26,260 nucleotides of DNA from JBPCPM01 sp050999155 (GCA_050999155.1 JBPCPM010000042.1:1-26260); one strand, 5' to 3'; positions 14,488 through 22,563 are shown, counted from the first letter of the stretch. Made by a program: numbers and translations. Notes: generated from the sequence alone by a model not told the origin.

Positions 14488-15801
14488 ATGGCCACCGCCC
14501 CCCTCCCCCTTCGCCGCGCTCTCGCGCCCGCTACCGGGCTGGCCGCCGCGCTCGCCCTGCTGGCCGGCGGGTCCGCCTCGGCCGCTGAGCCGATCGCCCA
14601 GGACGCGAAGGTCGTGCCCGGGGAGGTCGTGGTCCGCTTCGACGGCGAGTCGACCGGCAAGCGCGTCGAGTTGCCCAAGGGCCAGACCGTCGAGGACGCC
14701 ACCGAGGCCCTGCACAAGAACCCCAACGTCGCCGAGGCCAACGCCAACTACGTGGCCACGGCCTCGCAGAGCCCGCGGCCTATCTACCCGAACGACCCGG
14801 GCCCGACCGGCCGCGTCGGCGGATGGGCGCTGCTGCAGTGGAACTTCTTGCCCGAGAACGGCGTCAACGCTCCGCAGGCCTGGGCCAACGCCCGCGCGGC
14901 CGGCGGCTCCGGCGGCCGCGGCGTGAAGATCGCGGTCCTCGACACCGGCGTCGCCTACCGCACCGCCGGTCGGTTCAGGCGCAGCCCCGACCTCGCCTCC
15001 TCGAAGTTCCTCAGCGGCTACGACTACGTCGACCGTGACAGCCGCCCCTACGACGAGAACGGCCACGGCACGCACGTGGCCTCCACGATCGCCGAACAGA
15101 TCAACAACGGCGTCGGCCTCACCGGCCTCGCCTACGCCGCGCGGATCATGCCCATCCGTGTGCTCGACGCCGACGGCGCCGGCGACGCGGTCGACATCTC
15201 TCGCGCCATCCGCAACGCCGGGCGCAAGAAGGTCGACATCATCAACCTCAGCCTCGAGTTCGACTCGGCCGTGCAGGCACACCACATCCCCGATGTGCTG
15301 AGCGCGATCCGCTACGCCCGCAAGAAGGGCGCGATCGTCGTCGCCGCCGCCGGCAACGAAGGGGTCTCGAGCATCGCGTATCCCTCACGAGCCCCCGGGG
15401 TCATCTCCGTCGGCTCGACGACCGAGCACAAGTGCCAGTCCGAGTTCTCCAACGAGGGCAGCGGGCTGGACCTCGTGGCTCCCGGCGGCGGCGCCGACTC
15501 GGTCATCCTCAGCGATCCGAACTGCCGCTCGGACGAGGTCGGCCGCGACATCTTCCAGCTCACGTTCACCTCGAGCGTGCGCAACTTCGGCTACCCGTCC
15601 GACTACGAGGGCACGTCGATGGCGGCCCCCCACGTCGCGGCGACCGCCGCGCTGGTGCTGTCCAGCAAGACGCTGGGACCGAACCCGAACGCGAAGCAGG
15701 TCGAGCGGCACCTCAAGCGCACCGCTCAGGACCTCGGCCGTACCGGGTACGACACCCGGTACGGCTGGGGCATGGTCGACGCCGCTGCCGCCACGCGGTA
15801 G
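14488..15801 (+). CDS. Secreted S8-family subtilisin-like serine protease
   Basis: 437 residues. A signal peptide (about 1-33: LRR, Ala/Leu core, SASA-A) is followed by a short prodomain (VPGEVVVRFDGES, about 43-90) of the type found in fervidolysin-like subtilases, then the catalytic domain. The triad is complete: D152 (VLDTGVAY), H193 (NGHGTHVAS) and S377 (GTSMAAPH), with oxyanion N290 in AAGN. Cysteines C316 and C346 could form a disulfide. The protein ends soon after the catalytic domain, so there is no cell-wall anchor. The ATG at 14488 was chosen because the longer frame upstream has no signal peptide and runs into the divergent epimerase gene. It should act outside the cell on unknown proteins. 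Confidence 0.93.
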   Translation: MATAPLPLRRALAPATGLAAALALLAGGSASAAEPIAQDAKVVPGEVVVRFDGESTGKRVELPKGQTVEDATEALHKNPNVAEANANYVATASQSPRPIYPNDPGPTGRVGGWALLQWNFLPENGVNAPQAWANARAAGGSGGRGVKIAVLDTGVAYRTAGRFRRSPDLASSKFLSGYDYVDRDSRPYDENGHGTHVASTIAEQINNGVGLTGLAYAARIMPIRVLDADGAGDAVDISRAIRNAGRKKVDIINLSLEFDSAVQAHHIPDVLSAIRYARKKGAIVVAAAGNEGVSSIAYPSRAPGVISVGSTTEHKCQSEFSNEGSGLDLVAPGGGADSVILSDPNCRSDEVGRDIFQLTFTSSVRNFGYPSDYEGTSMAAPHVAATAALVLSSKTLGPNPNAKQVERHLKRTAQDLGRTGYDTRYGWGMVDAAAATR

Positions 15802-15882
15802 CCACGTCGAGCCGTTCTGACTTCGAGCGAGCGGCCGGATGGCGGCCCCGACCCGGGGAGCCCGGCGCTCGACGGCGTGCGT

Positions 15883-16326
15883 CTAGGTCGTGCGGATGAT
15901 CATCACGCTGCAGGGAGCGTGATGGGAGATCTTGTTCGGCACGCTGCCGAGCAAAAAGCGCCGCGCGCCCGTCATGCCCTTGTTGCCGACCACGATGAGG
16001 TCGGCGCTGTTTTCCTCGGCGACGTCGAGGATGGCGTCGGCCGGATCGCCCTCCCGCGGGTGTGACTGGACGTCGATGTCGGACTTCTTGGCCTTCGAGG
16101 CGGCCTTGTCGATCGTCGCGTTGACCTCTTCGCGCGGGTTGAACTCGTGCTCGACGTCGTCGGGAACGTCCTTCTTCTCCTTGCGGACCCTGTCTTCGTC
16201 GACAGGCGCGTAGGCGCTGACGATGTCGAGGGTGGCCCCGGAGCTCTTGGCGAGCTCGGTCGCATGCTCCACGGCCCTGTCGGCCGTGTCCGATCCGTCA
16301 GTTCCCACCACGATGCGCTTGAACAC
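15883..16326 (-). CDS. Universal stress protein (UspA family)
   Basis: 147 residues from a GTG at 16326, with an AGGAGG ribosome site just upstream. Single Usp domain: KRIVVGTDGSDTADRAVEHA at the N-terminus and, near the C-terminus, the ATP-binding pattern GNKGMTGARRFLLGSVP followed by SVMIIRT. The intact G-x2-G-x9-G-S pattern predicts an ATP-binding, MJ0577-like member. The acidic, lysine-rich middle (about 45-90) is longer than in minimal Usp proteins. It converges with the protease gene; the 81-base gap has a short CCCC/GGGG stem. Its role would be general stress survival; no partner is next to it. Confidence 0.93.
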   Translation of the reverse strand: MFKRIVVGTDGSDTADRAVEHATELAKSSGATLDIVSAYAPVDEDRVRKEKKDVPDDVEHEFNPREEVNATIDKAASKAKKSDIDVQSHPREGDPADAILDVAEENSADLIVVGNKGMTGARRFLLGSVPNKISHHAPCSVMIIRTT

Positions 16327-16420
16327 AGACCCTCCTGTTGTCGCCGCTGGACCGGGGCCATCCTACATCGGGGCCGGGTACCTGCAACCACCCCTCGGTC
16401 GACGCGCGGCCCTCGGCCAC

Positions 16421-16426
16421 TACGAT
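16421..16426 (+). promoter_or_regulatory. -10 box for a leaderless micro-ORF
   Basis: TACGAT seven bases before the GTG at 16434, with no Shine-Dalgarno. No convincing -35 box is seen. Confidence 0.35.
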
Positions 16427-16433
16427 CCGGCCC

Positions 16434-16520
16434 GTGCCCCGCCTCTGGCTCGCCATTATGGCCGTGACCGTCGTCTGCGTGCTCGTCGCCGGCGCCATCG
16501 CCGTGACCCGCCTCGTCTGA
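16434..16520 (+). CDS. Candidate 28-residue single-helix membrane peptide
   Basis: GTG start, then a Pro-Arg-Leu-Trp head and an almost continuous hydrophobic helix (LAIMAVTVVCVLVAGAIAV) closed by TRLV and TGA. A TACGAT box seven bases upstream gives the same leaderless spacing as several other genes here. It lies between the divergent uspA and the SnoaL-MBL gene, 76 bases before the latter on the same strand. A positively charged start and clean end suggest a small single-pass membrane protein, but at this length chance cannot be excluded. Confidence 0.45.
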   Translation: MPRLWLAIMAVTVVCVLVAGAIAVTRLV

Positions 16521-16596
16521 CGACAACCGCCGAGCTGCCTTCGCCCGGGTGCGAGAATGGCCGCGGATCCAGTGGCGAGACACAAGGGGGGCGGCA

Positions 16597-17805
16597 ATGG
16601 CAAAGAGCAAGCGTGAGCCGGAGGAGGTGGCCCGGGCGTACTTCTCGGCGCTCTCCGATCGGGACGTCGACGCGATGCTGGCCCAGTGGCACCCCGGGGG
16701 CGAGGATCACCTGGGCGACGACATCGGCGTCCTACGCGCCCCCGACGAGATCCGCGAGTTCTTCGATCGCCTGTTCACCGCGCTGCCCGACGGCGGCTTC
16801 GAGGTCCTCCAGGTGCTCCCCCAGGGCGACAAGGTCGCCGTTCACTGGCGGCTGAGCGGCACCTTCGCCGGCGGACCGTTGATGGGTGTCCAGCCGACCG
16901 GCTCGCTGGTCGACGTCCGCGGGATCGACCTCGTGACCGTCCGCGACGGGCTGATCGAGCGCAACGACGCCTACCTCGACAGCTCCCTGCTCGCCCGGCA
17001 GCTGGGCGCCCTCCCGGCGGCCGACAGCCCGCCCGAGAAGGCCATGATGGGGATGGTCAACCTGCGCACCAAGACCCTCGACGCGGTCCGCGGCGTCACG
17101 GTCGAACCCGTGGCCGAGGGCGTGTGGGTGGCCCGTGGGGGCTTTCCCAGCCGGACCATGAACGTCTACCTGATCGAAGCCGACGACGGACTGACGATGT
17201 TCGACACGGGCATCGCCGACATGGCCGGTGCGCTGCAAAGCCTGGCCGCGCGCTTCGGCGGGCTGTCACGGATCGTGCTCGGCCACAGCCACGCCGACCA
17301 CCGCGGGGCAGCCGCCGCGCTGGCGGCGACCGGCGTCCCGATCCACTGCCACCCCGACGAGCGGGCCGACGCCGAGGGCGACGGGGGCTACCACTCGTTT
17401 TCCTTCGGGGAGCTGGCGCCCGTCGTGCGCAGCATCTACCCGCACCTGCTCAAGCACTGGGACGGCGGGCCCGTCGAGATCGCCGGCACCCTCGAGGAGG
17501 GAGACACGGTCGCCGGCTTCGAGGTCGTGGCCATCCCCGGGCACGCGCCGGGAATGATCGCGCTGTGGCGCACGTCAGACCGGCTGGCGCTGAGCAGCGA
17601 CTGCTTCTACACGGTCGATCCGCAGACCACCCGGCACACCGATCCAGGGTTGCCCCACCGGGCGTTCACGCCCGACTACGAGCAGGCACGCGCGAGCCTG
17701 CGCAAGGTCGCAGCCCTGGAGCCGGCGGCGGCGTGGCCAGGTCACGCCGACCCGGTGGTCGGAGACGTGCGCGAGCGGCTGGAGCGGGCGGCCGAGACGA
17801 GCTGA
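16597..17805 (+). CDS. Fusion of SnoaL-like domain and metallo-beta-lactamase-fold hydrolase
   Basis: 402 residues from the ATG at 16597, which follows a purine-rich AAGGGGGG site. Residues about 5-135 are a SnoaL/NTF2-like cone fold (EVARAYFSALSDRDVDAM, then the HWRLSGTFAGG strand and IDLVTVRDGLIERNDAYLD), the type seen in polyketide cyclases and ester-cyclase-like proteins. Residues about 165-400 are an MBL fold with HSHADH (230-235), PGH (314-316), the bridging aspartate D335 (SSDCFY) and a late PGH (381-383). Both domains look intact. SnoaL-like domains often bind small hydrophobic compounds, so the pair could be a two-step or binding-plus-hydrolysis enzyme for one; that is inference. It ends inside a hairpin shared with the convergent lipoprotein gene. 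Confidence 0.88.
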   Translation: MAKSKREPEEVARAYFSALSDRDVDAMLAQWHPGGEDHLGDDIGVLRAPDEIREFFDRLFTALPDGGFEVLQVLPQGDKVAVHWRLSGTFAGGPLMGVQPTGSLVDVRGIDLVTVRDGLIERNDAYLDSSLLARQLGALPAADSPPEKAMMGMVNLRTKTLDAVRGVTVEPVAEGVWVARGGFPSRTMNVYLIEADDGLTMFDTGIADMAGALQSLAARFGGLSRIVLGHSHADHRGAAAALAATGVPIHCHPDERADAEGDGGYHSFSFGELAPVVRSIYPHLLKHWDGGPVEIAGTLEEGDTVAGFEVVAIPGHAPGMIALWRTSDRLALSSDCFYTVDPQTTRHTDPGLPHRAFTPDYEQARASLRKVAALEPAAAWPGHADPVVGDVRERLERAAETS

Positions 17806-17819
17806 GCCGTCGGCTCAGC
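17801..17819. terminator. Bidirectional hairpin holding both stop codons (SnoaL-MBL / lipoprotein genes)
   Basis: GCTGAGCC-GTC-GGCTCAGC, a perfect 8-bp stem with a 3-base loop. The plus-strand stop TGA (17803-17805) and the minus-strand stop (TCA, 17815-17817) sit symmetrically in the two arms. The two genes end nine bases apart. Same arm sequence as at 9154-9177. Confidence 0.6.
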
Positions 17820-18318
17820 CGGCGCCCTGGGTCATCTGGGCGATCGCAAGTACATCGATCGCCGGGACGCCCTGCAGCCAGCAGCGTTCGACATTGGTGT
17901 CGACGCCCGCGCCCGCGTCGCCGGGCGACTTGCCCTCGACGCCCACGATTACCGTGTCCTTGCCGCGCGGCCAGCGGGCAACGCCGGCGGCGCCGCGATC
18001 GAGCGACTCGCCGCAGGTCACCCGAACGTCCTCGCCCTCGAGCTCCTTGATGTCCCGGCCCGCGCCGGCCTGGCGCTTGACGGCGACGGTGCCGCGATCG
18101 AACGTGATCCCGACCTTGGCGGCGGCGTCGTTGCCCGAGAACCGGCCGGAGGCCGGCTGGTCGGAGTCGTCTTGGGCGACCACGGTGCCCTCGGGCAGCA
18201 GGTCGCCGCCGGCGAAGCGGGGCGGATCGTCGCCGCCTTCGCATCCGGCCAGGCCCAGAGCGCCGACAGCAGCGATCACCGTGATCACCCGTCGTCCGCG
18301 TGTCAGCTTTGTCACCAC
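17815..18318 (-). CDS. Small lipoprotein, unknown function
   Basis: 167 residues from the first of two adjacent GTG codons (18318), nine bases after GGAGGT. A basic, hydrophobic N-terminus leads into the lipobox LAGC, so C26 should be lipidated and the protein anchored on the outer face of the membrane. The mature part is polar, with a weakly repetitive beta-type pattern and two more cysteines (102 and 146) that could pair. I recognise no domain. A TAGTCT box on this strand (18361-18356) may be its own promoter. It lies downstream of the ATP-grasp/C26/GCS2 operon on the same strand, but the 94-base gap with its own promoter suggests separate expression. Confidence 0.75.
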   Translation of the reverse strand: MVTKLTRGRRVITVIAAVGALGLAGCEGGDDPPRFAGGDLLPEGTVVAQDDSDQPASGRFSGNDAAAKVGITFDRGTVAVKRQAGAGRDIKELEGEDVRVTCGESLDRGAAGVARWPRGKDTVIVGVEGKSPGDAGAGVDTNVERCWLQGVPAIDVLAIAQMTQGAG

Positions 18319-18412
18319 GCTGCTTGCACCTCCGCCCTCGGCCACATGTGGGATCAGACTACCCCCTCCGTCGCCGGTCCGCGCAGGTTGGAACCGCAGG
18401 TGCGGCGGGCCA

Positions 18413-19393
18413 TCAGGACTCGGGGACGGCAGCCGCCGGGATGACGGCGTCGCCGAACTGCTCGGCCAGGCTCTCGACGAGGCCCCGCAAGCCGGTTGGA
18501 CTGCCGGGCCAGGCGCAGCTGGCGCCCCGCCGGGGGATGCGCGGCCAGCTCGGCCACGCCACGCAGCTCGTCCCGGCAGCCGAGGTCGGTTGCGTGATCG
18601 GCGCACGCCTCCAGCAACGGCGCGAGCTGCTCGGTCAGCGCCACGCGGCGCTCGGCGTCGGGATCGACGAACTCGGCGCTCACCCCGTCGCGGGCGGCGA
18701 GGAAGCGGTTCTCGTCGAGCACCTCGGGTGAGCTCGCCAGCTGGTTGGAGACGTATCCCTCCTCCAGCTCAAGGCGCACCAGGCTCTGGACCAGGGCGAC
18801 CAGGGGCCCGACATCATCGACGCGGCTCTGGGCGTCCATGATCCGGATCTCGACCGTGCCGAGCTTCGGCTGCAGGCGCAGGTCCCACCACAAGAAGGTG
18901 GGATCGGCGAACGCGTCGCAGCGCAGCAGCAGGTCGAGCACCTCTACGTAGTCCTCGTAGCCGGCGAAGGCACGCGGGATGCCCACCCGCGGAAACGCCT
19001 GGAACAGGGGCGTGCGCGCGGAAGCCAACCCGGTGTCGCGGCCCTGCCAGAAAGGGGAGTTCGCCGACAGCGCCAGCAGCATGGGCAGGTGAGCGCGCAT
19101 CCGGTTGGCGACGCGCGTCGCGTCCTCCGGATCGTCGATACCGACGTGCACGTGCAGGGCGAATGTGGGCTCGCGCCGGGCGAGTTCGCGCATGGACCCG
19201 TAGACGTCGCGCTGGCGCTGTCCGTCGCCCACCACCGTGTGGTGCCACTCGGTGAACGGATGGGTCCCGGCGACGGCAACGCGCAGCCCGAGAAGGTCGA
19301 GCTCGGTATCCAGCGCCGCGCGCTGTGCTCCGAGCTCCGCCACCAGGTCGGGCACGAGCGCCACTGCGCCCAGTTTTCAAGCCCCGTGCTCAC
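18413..19393 (-). pseudogene. Carboxylate-amine ligase (GCS2/YbdK family), disrupted by a deletion and a frameshift
   Basis: GCS2-type glutamate-cysteine ligases join a gamma-carboxylate to an amine with ATP. The body is clear on the minus strand: GTHPFTEW, FALHVHVGI, NSPFWQGRDTG, WWDLRLQPKLGTVEIRIMDAQS and the helical end. Two lesions are seen. First, the natural start is probably the GTG at 19393 (GTGA overlap with the C26 gene), giving VSTGLENWAQW, after which the N-terminal part with the usual VEEE motif is missing; coding resumes in another frame at about 19364. Second, near 18496 the frame shifts; dropping one base restores GLRGLVESLAEQF and a stop at 18413, whereas the uncorrected frame runs on to 18354 in arginine-rich nonsense. 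Real decay or assembly error are both possible. Confidence 0.75.
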
Positions 19394-20169
19394 GCGGCCT
19401 GCTCGTGTGCGATGCCCTTGCGGACCCGGTCTGCCGCGTCCACGAGGCCCTCGAAGAGCCGCAGGTGCTCGGGGCGCTCGACCAGGCTCTCGGCGTGCCA
19501 CTGGACGCCGACCGCGAAGGCCCGGTCGGTCGCCTCGACCCCCTCGATGACGCCGTCGGGCGCCCACGCCACCGGCCGCAGGCCCGTGCCGATCTGGTCG
19601 ATGGCCTGGTGGTGGAAGGAGTTCGCCTCGGCGTGCTCGACCTCCATGATCTCGGCGAGCCGTGTGCCCGTCGCGATGCGCACCGGATGGACCGTGCGGT
19701 CGCCGGCCAGCGTCTGGCGATGGTCGATCGGGCTCTCCCCGCGGTCGGGCAGGTGCTGGACCAGGGTGCCGCCACGGGCGACGTTCAGCGCCTGCGAGCC
19801 ACGGCAGATGGCCAGCAGCGGCATGTCGCGGGCGTCGGCGAGCGCGGTCGCCGAGAGCTCGAACCGATCGATCTCACGCTCGGTCGGGCCGAGCTCCGGG
19901 TGGCGCCGCGCGCCGTAGGTCTCGGGGTCGAGGTCGGGGCCGCCGGTGAGCAACAGGCCGTCGAGGCATCGCAGCAGCGGCTCCACCGCCGGGTTCTCCA
20001 GCGGCGGCAGCACGACGGGCAGGCCACCCGCCCGCTCGACGGCCTCGACGTAGCTGAGGCCCAGGACCATCTCGGTACGCGCCGGATCTCCCTGGTCGGT
20101 GGGCTTGGCCGATCCGGCCACCCGTACCTCGGAGGTCGTGACCCCGATCAGGGGTCGCTCACGCCTCAC
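19390..20169 (-). CDS. Class I glutamine-amidotransferase-like hydrolase (peptidase C26, gamma-glutamyl hydrolase type)
   Basis: 259 residues from the GTG at 20169, whose bases overlap the stop of the ATP-grasp gene (GTGA); an ATG at 20223 is the longer alternative. The catalytic Cys-His-Glu triad is intact: C122 in the nucleophile elbow AICRGSQALN, H225 and E227 in VGVQWHAE. LLTGGPDLDPETYG (73-86) and NSFHHQAI (183-190) match the PuuD/gamma-glutamyl-GABA hydrolase family, which cuts gamma-glutamyl amide bonds. Between an ATP-grasp ligase and a glutamate-cysteine-type ligase gene, it probably trims or recycles a gamma-glutamyl product. Its own stop overlaps the likely GTG start of the GCS2 gene in the same way. 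Confidence 0.92.
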   Translation of the reverse strand: MRRERPLIGVTTSEVRVAGSAKPTDQGDPARTEMVLGLSYVEAVERAGGLPVVLPPLENPAVEPLLRCLDGLLLTGGPDLDPETYGARRHPELGPTEREIDRFELSATALADARDMPLLAICRGSQALNVARGGTLVQHLPDRGESPIDHRQTLAGDRTVHPVRIATGTRLAEIMEVEHAEANSFHHQAIDQIGTGLRPVAWAPDGVIEGVEATDRAFAVGVQWHAESLVERPEHLRLFEGLVDAADRVRKGIAHEQAA

Positions 20170-21650
20170 GCCAAGCCTCGTCTTCCCGGCTCGCTCGATG
20201 TGCTCGGTGCCGTCGGTACCCATGTGTCCTTGCCGCCTCCGTCCTGCGAGGAATTGACGATCAGCGATCCTTGGCGCATTGCCACGCGGGTGAGCCCGCC
20301 GGGCAGGACGTCGACGCCGGACGGACCGCTGAAGACGAACGGTCGCAGATCGACGTGACGTGGTTCCAGCCGGTCGCCGATGACGGTCGGATGGGTCGAC
20401 AGCTGCACGATGTCCTGGGCGATCCAGCCCTCGGGGTCGCTGCGGACGCGCTCTCCGGCCTCGCGCAGCTCGCCGGAGTCGGCCTCGGAGCCCACGAGCA
20501 CCCCGTGGCCCCCCAGCCCTCCACGCGGCTTGAGCACCACCTCGGGCAGCCGGCCGAGCACGTCGGACCGCACCTCTTCGCGCCCGAGTTCGTGCGTCGG
20601 GACCGAGCGGATGAGCGGCTCGTCATCGAGGAAGTAGCGGACGAGGTCGTCGACGTAGGCGTGCACGAGCTTGTCGTCGCCCACGCCGGTCCCGAAGCTG
20701 TTGACGCAGCGCACGGTTCCCTCGAGCAGCGGCTCGAGCAGCAGTTCCCCGACCCAGGTGAGCGCGCCCTCGGCGTCACGCAGGCGGTCGCAGTCGGTGC
20801 GGCGGTAGATGAGCGCGACGGGATGGTCGGCGTCGTCGAGCGACACGAACACCCGGTCGCCGTCGCGGCGCAGGTCGGCGGGCTGGACGACAGGGATGCC
20901 CAGCATCTCGGCCAGCCGGCGGTGCTCCCAGTGCGCGACGTTGCCGGGCCCATCGGAGAGCAGCACGCTCACACCCCCCGTCCCGTCCTCGGCCGGGCGC
21001 TGCAGCGACAGCGCCCCCGCGAGCAGATGGGGGAGCTCGTCGCCGGGATCGCGTAGCTCGGGGACATCCCCGGGGAAGGTGCCCGCCACGATCGCCCTGG
21101 CGGCCAGGACGTACGCCATTCCCGACGGCGTTCGCAGGTTGTCCTCCAGGACCCGCGGCTCACCGTCGGCGCCGCGAACGATGTCGAACCCCGCGACGCC
21201 CGCGGGCCAGGCCCCGGGCACGCCCGAGCGCTGCAGGTCGGGCTCGTAGCCGTTGGCCGTCTCGACGACGCGGGCCGGGATGACGCCGTCTGCCACGGCA
21301 CGGCGCGCACCGTAGACATCCTCCACGAAGGCGTTGAGGGCGCGCGCCCGCTGTCGCAACCCTGCGCGGATCCGCTCCCACTCGGCTGGCTCGACGATCC
21401 GCGGGACCGGATCGAGCGTGAAGGCGTCGTCGCCGAAGACGACGTCGCGATCGGTGGCAGCGCGCTCGCAGGCGGCGCTGAGGTCCGGGAGGTCGGCCTC
21501 GAAGAGGGCAGCCATCGTGCCCGCGTACGCCGGTCGGGTCGAGCCTTCGGGGTAGACGGCCTCGTCGTAGGTGTCCGCAGGCCGGTAAGGACCGGGGTCC
21601 CCGGCCGCGGATACGGCGGTCTGCGATTCGTCGGCCGTCATCGGGCTCAT
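20166..21650 (-). CDS. Circularly permuted type 2 ATP-grasp ligase
   Basis: 494 residues from the ATG at 21650 (GGGAGAG just before). This is the DUF404/DUF407 circularly permuted ATP-grasp family: DVYGARRAVADGVIP (111-125), the signature LEDNLRTPSG (168-177), a switched nucleotide-binding half with VVLKPRGGLGGHG (371-383), DLRPF (434-438) and the closing NSSQDGGGKDTWV (466-478). By family knowledge it activates a carboxylate with ATP and forms an amide bond to an unknown amine; relatives occur in clusters with alpha-E and transglutaminase proteins, neither seen here. Here its partners are a C26 hydrolase and a GCS2 ligase, joined by 4-base overlaps. The long frame upstream of 21650 is antisense to nucS and not coding. 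Confidence 0.92.
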   Translation of the reverse strand: MSPMTADESQTAVSAAGDPGPYRPADTYDEAVYPEGSTRPAYAGTMAALFEADLPDLSAACERAATDRDVVFGDDAFTLDPVPRIVEPAEWERIRAGLRQRARALNAFVEDVYGARRAVADGVIPARVVETANGYEPDLQRSGVPGAWPAGVAGFDIVRGADGEPRVLEDNLRTPSGMAYVLAARAIVAGTFPGDVPELRDPGDELPHLLAGALSLQRPAEDGTGGVSVLLSDGPGNVAHWEHRRLAEMLGIPVVQPADLRRDGDRVFVSLDDADHPVALIYRRTDCDRLRDAEGALTWVGELLLEPLLEGTVRCVNSFGTGVGDDKLVHAYVDDLVRYFLDDEPLIRSVPTHELGREEVRSDVLGRLPEVVLKPRGGLGGHGVLVGSEADSGELREAGERVRSDPEGWIAQDIVQLSTHPTVIGDRLEPRHVDLRPFVFSGPSGVDVLPGGLTRVAMRQGSLIVNSSQDGGGKDTWVPTAPSTSSEPGRRGLA

Positions 21651-21686
21651 GCTCTCCCATGGTGGAAGGGCCGGGCGCGCTGCACC

Positions 21687-21702
21687 TTGGCCGCAAGGCC
21701 AA
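21687..21702. other. Small perfect hairpin in the ATP-grasp/nucS divergent gap
   Basis: TTGGCC-GCAA-GGCCAA: a 6-bp stem that has a GNRA tetraloop on the plus strand. On the minus strand it lies 37 bases upstream of the ATP-grasp start and directly downstream of a -10-like GATAGT (21707-21702), so it could sit near the 5' end of the operon mRNA. The remaining divergent gap (21651-21824) is GC-rich without further clear sites. Confidence 0.35.
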
Positions 21703-21811
21703 CTATCGGCTCCAGGCTTTGGCCGCCCGGCGGAGTCCGGCCCGGCGGCGGCGGCCTGCGGGGCTGCATCATGCGGATTTCCTGGCGTCTGCGAGTGTCT
21801 TGTCGGGCACC

Positions 21812-21817
21812 TAGCGT
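21812..21817 (+). promoter_or_regulatory. -10 box of nucS, leaderless spacing
   Basis: TAGCGT ends seven bases before the ATG at 21825. No Shine-Dalgarno is present, so the nucS mRNA probably begins at or beside its start codon. Confidence 0.45.
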
Positions 21818-21824
21818 GTGGGCG

Positions 21825-22499
21825 ATGCGACTGCTCGTGGCACGGTGCGAGGTTCGGTACTCGGGGCGCCTTGAGGCGCTGCTGCCCGAGGCCCTGCGGC
21901 TGATCATGATCAAGGCCGACGGCTCGGTCATGGTCCACGCCGACACGGGCGGCTACAAGCCCCAGAACTGGATGACCCCGCCGACGGTCATCGAGGAAGC
22001 CGACGGGCGGATGACCGTGCGCAAGTTCACCGGTGCCGATGAGGACCGGCTCGACATCGACATCGCCGAGATCGTGTCGGACACCTGGCACGAGATGGGC
22101 GAGGCTGCCGAACTGGAGAAGTACGGCGCCGAGAGCGAGCTGCAGGAGCTGCTCGCCGAGCGCCCCGACGTCTGCGGCGACGGGCTGCGACTGGAGCGCC
22201 GGGAGTGGCCGACCGACATCGGCCCCGTCGATCTGATGTGCCGCGACGCCAACGGCGGCTGGGTCGCGGTCGAAGTCAAGCGGATCGCGGGCATCCCCGC
22301 GGTCGAACAGCTCGACCGCTACCTCGACCAGATCCGCCTCGACCCGGCCAAGGCGCAGTGCTCGGGGGTGCTGGCCGCCCAGCAGATCAAGCCCCAGGCC
22401 CGGGTCCTGGCCGAGAGCAAGGGCATCCGCTGCGCCGAGCTCGACCTCGCGGTCCTGCGCGGTGAGCGCGAGCCCGACCTTGTGCTGTTCGACGGCTGA
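21825..22499 (+). CDS. nucS: Mismatch-specific endonuclease NucS (EndoMS)
   Basis: 224 residues. NucS replaces MutS/MutL in most actinobacteria and many archaea: it cuts both strands at mismatches such as G-T and starts repair with the sliding clamp. The N-terminal DNA-binding half starts MRLLVARCEVRYSGRL and includes WMTPP (49-53). The C-terminal RecB-like nuclease has D136 (GPVDLMCRD), E150 and K152 (VAVEVKR), then YLDQIRLDP. The short tail LVLFDG may hold the clamp contact. The start was set by a -10 box seven bases upstream and by family length; a GTG three codons earlier is possible. It is divergent from the ATP-grasp operon and faces a DNA methyltransferase across an 81-base gap with a long G-run. 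Confidence 0.94.
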   Translation: MRLLVARCEVRYSGRLEALLPEALRLIMIKADGSVMVHADTGGYKPQNWMTPPTVIEEADGRMTVRKFTGADEDRLDIDIAEIVSDTWHEMGEAAELEKYGAESELQELLAERPDVCGDGLRLERREWPTDIGPVDLMCRDANGGWVAVEVKRIAGIPAVEQLDRYLDQIRLDPAKAQCSGVLAAQQIKPQARVLAESKGIRCAELDLAVLRGEREPDLVLFDG

Positions 22500-22551
22500 C
22501 CGGCTGACCGGCGCCGGCAACGGTCAGTTGTCACCCGGCGGCGAGGAGGGC

Positions 22552-22563
22552 GGGGGGGGGGGG
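22552..22563. repeat. 12-G homopolymer in a G-rich tract (22545-22575)
   Basis: A run of 12 G is flanked by GGAGGG and by GGGGG and GGG runs, so four or more G-blocks could form a G-quadruplex on the plus strand. It lies between the stops of nucS and the methyltransferase. Runs of this length slip easily in replication and in sequencing. Confidence 0.8.

Noticed and set aside
18354..18412. C-terminal extension of the GCS2 frame to a stop at 18354
   Set aside because: It reads as arginine-rich shadow sequence, while the neighbouring frame holds a family-like C-terminus ending at 18413.
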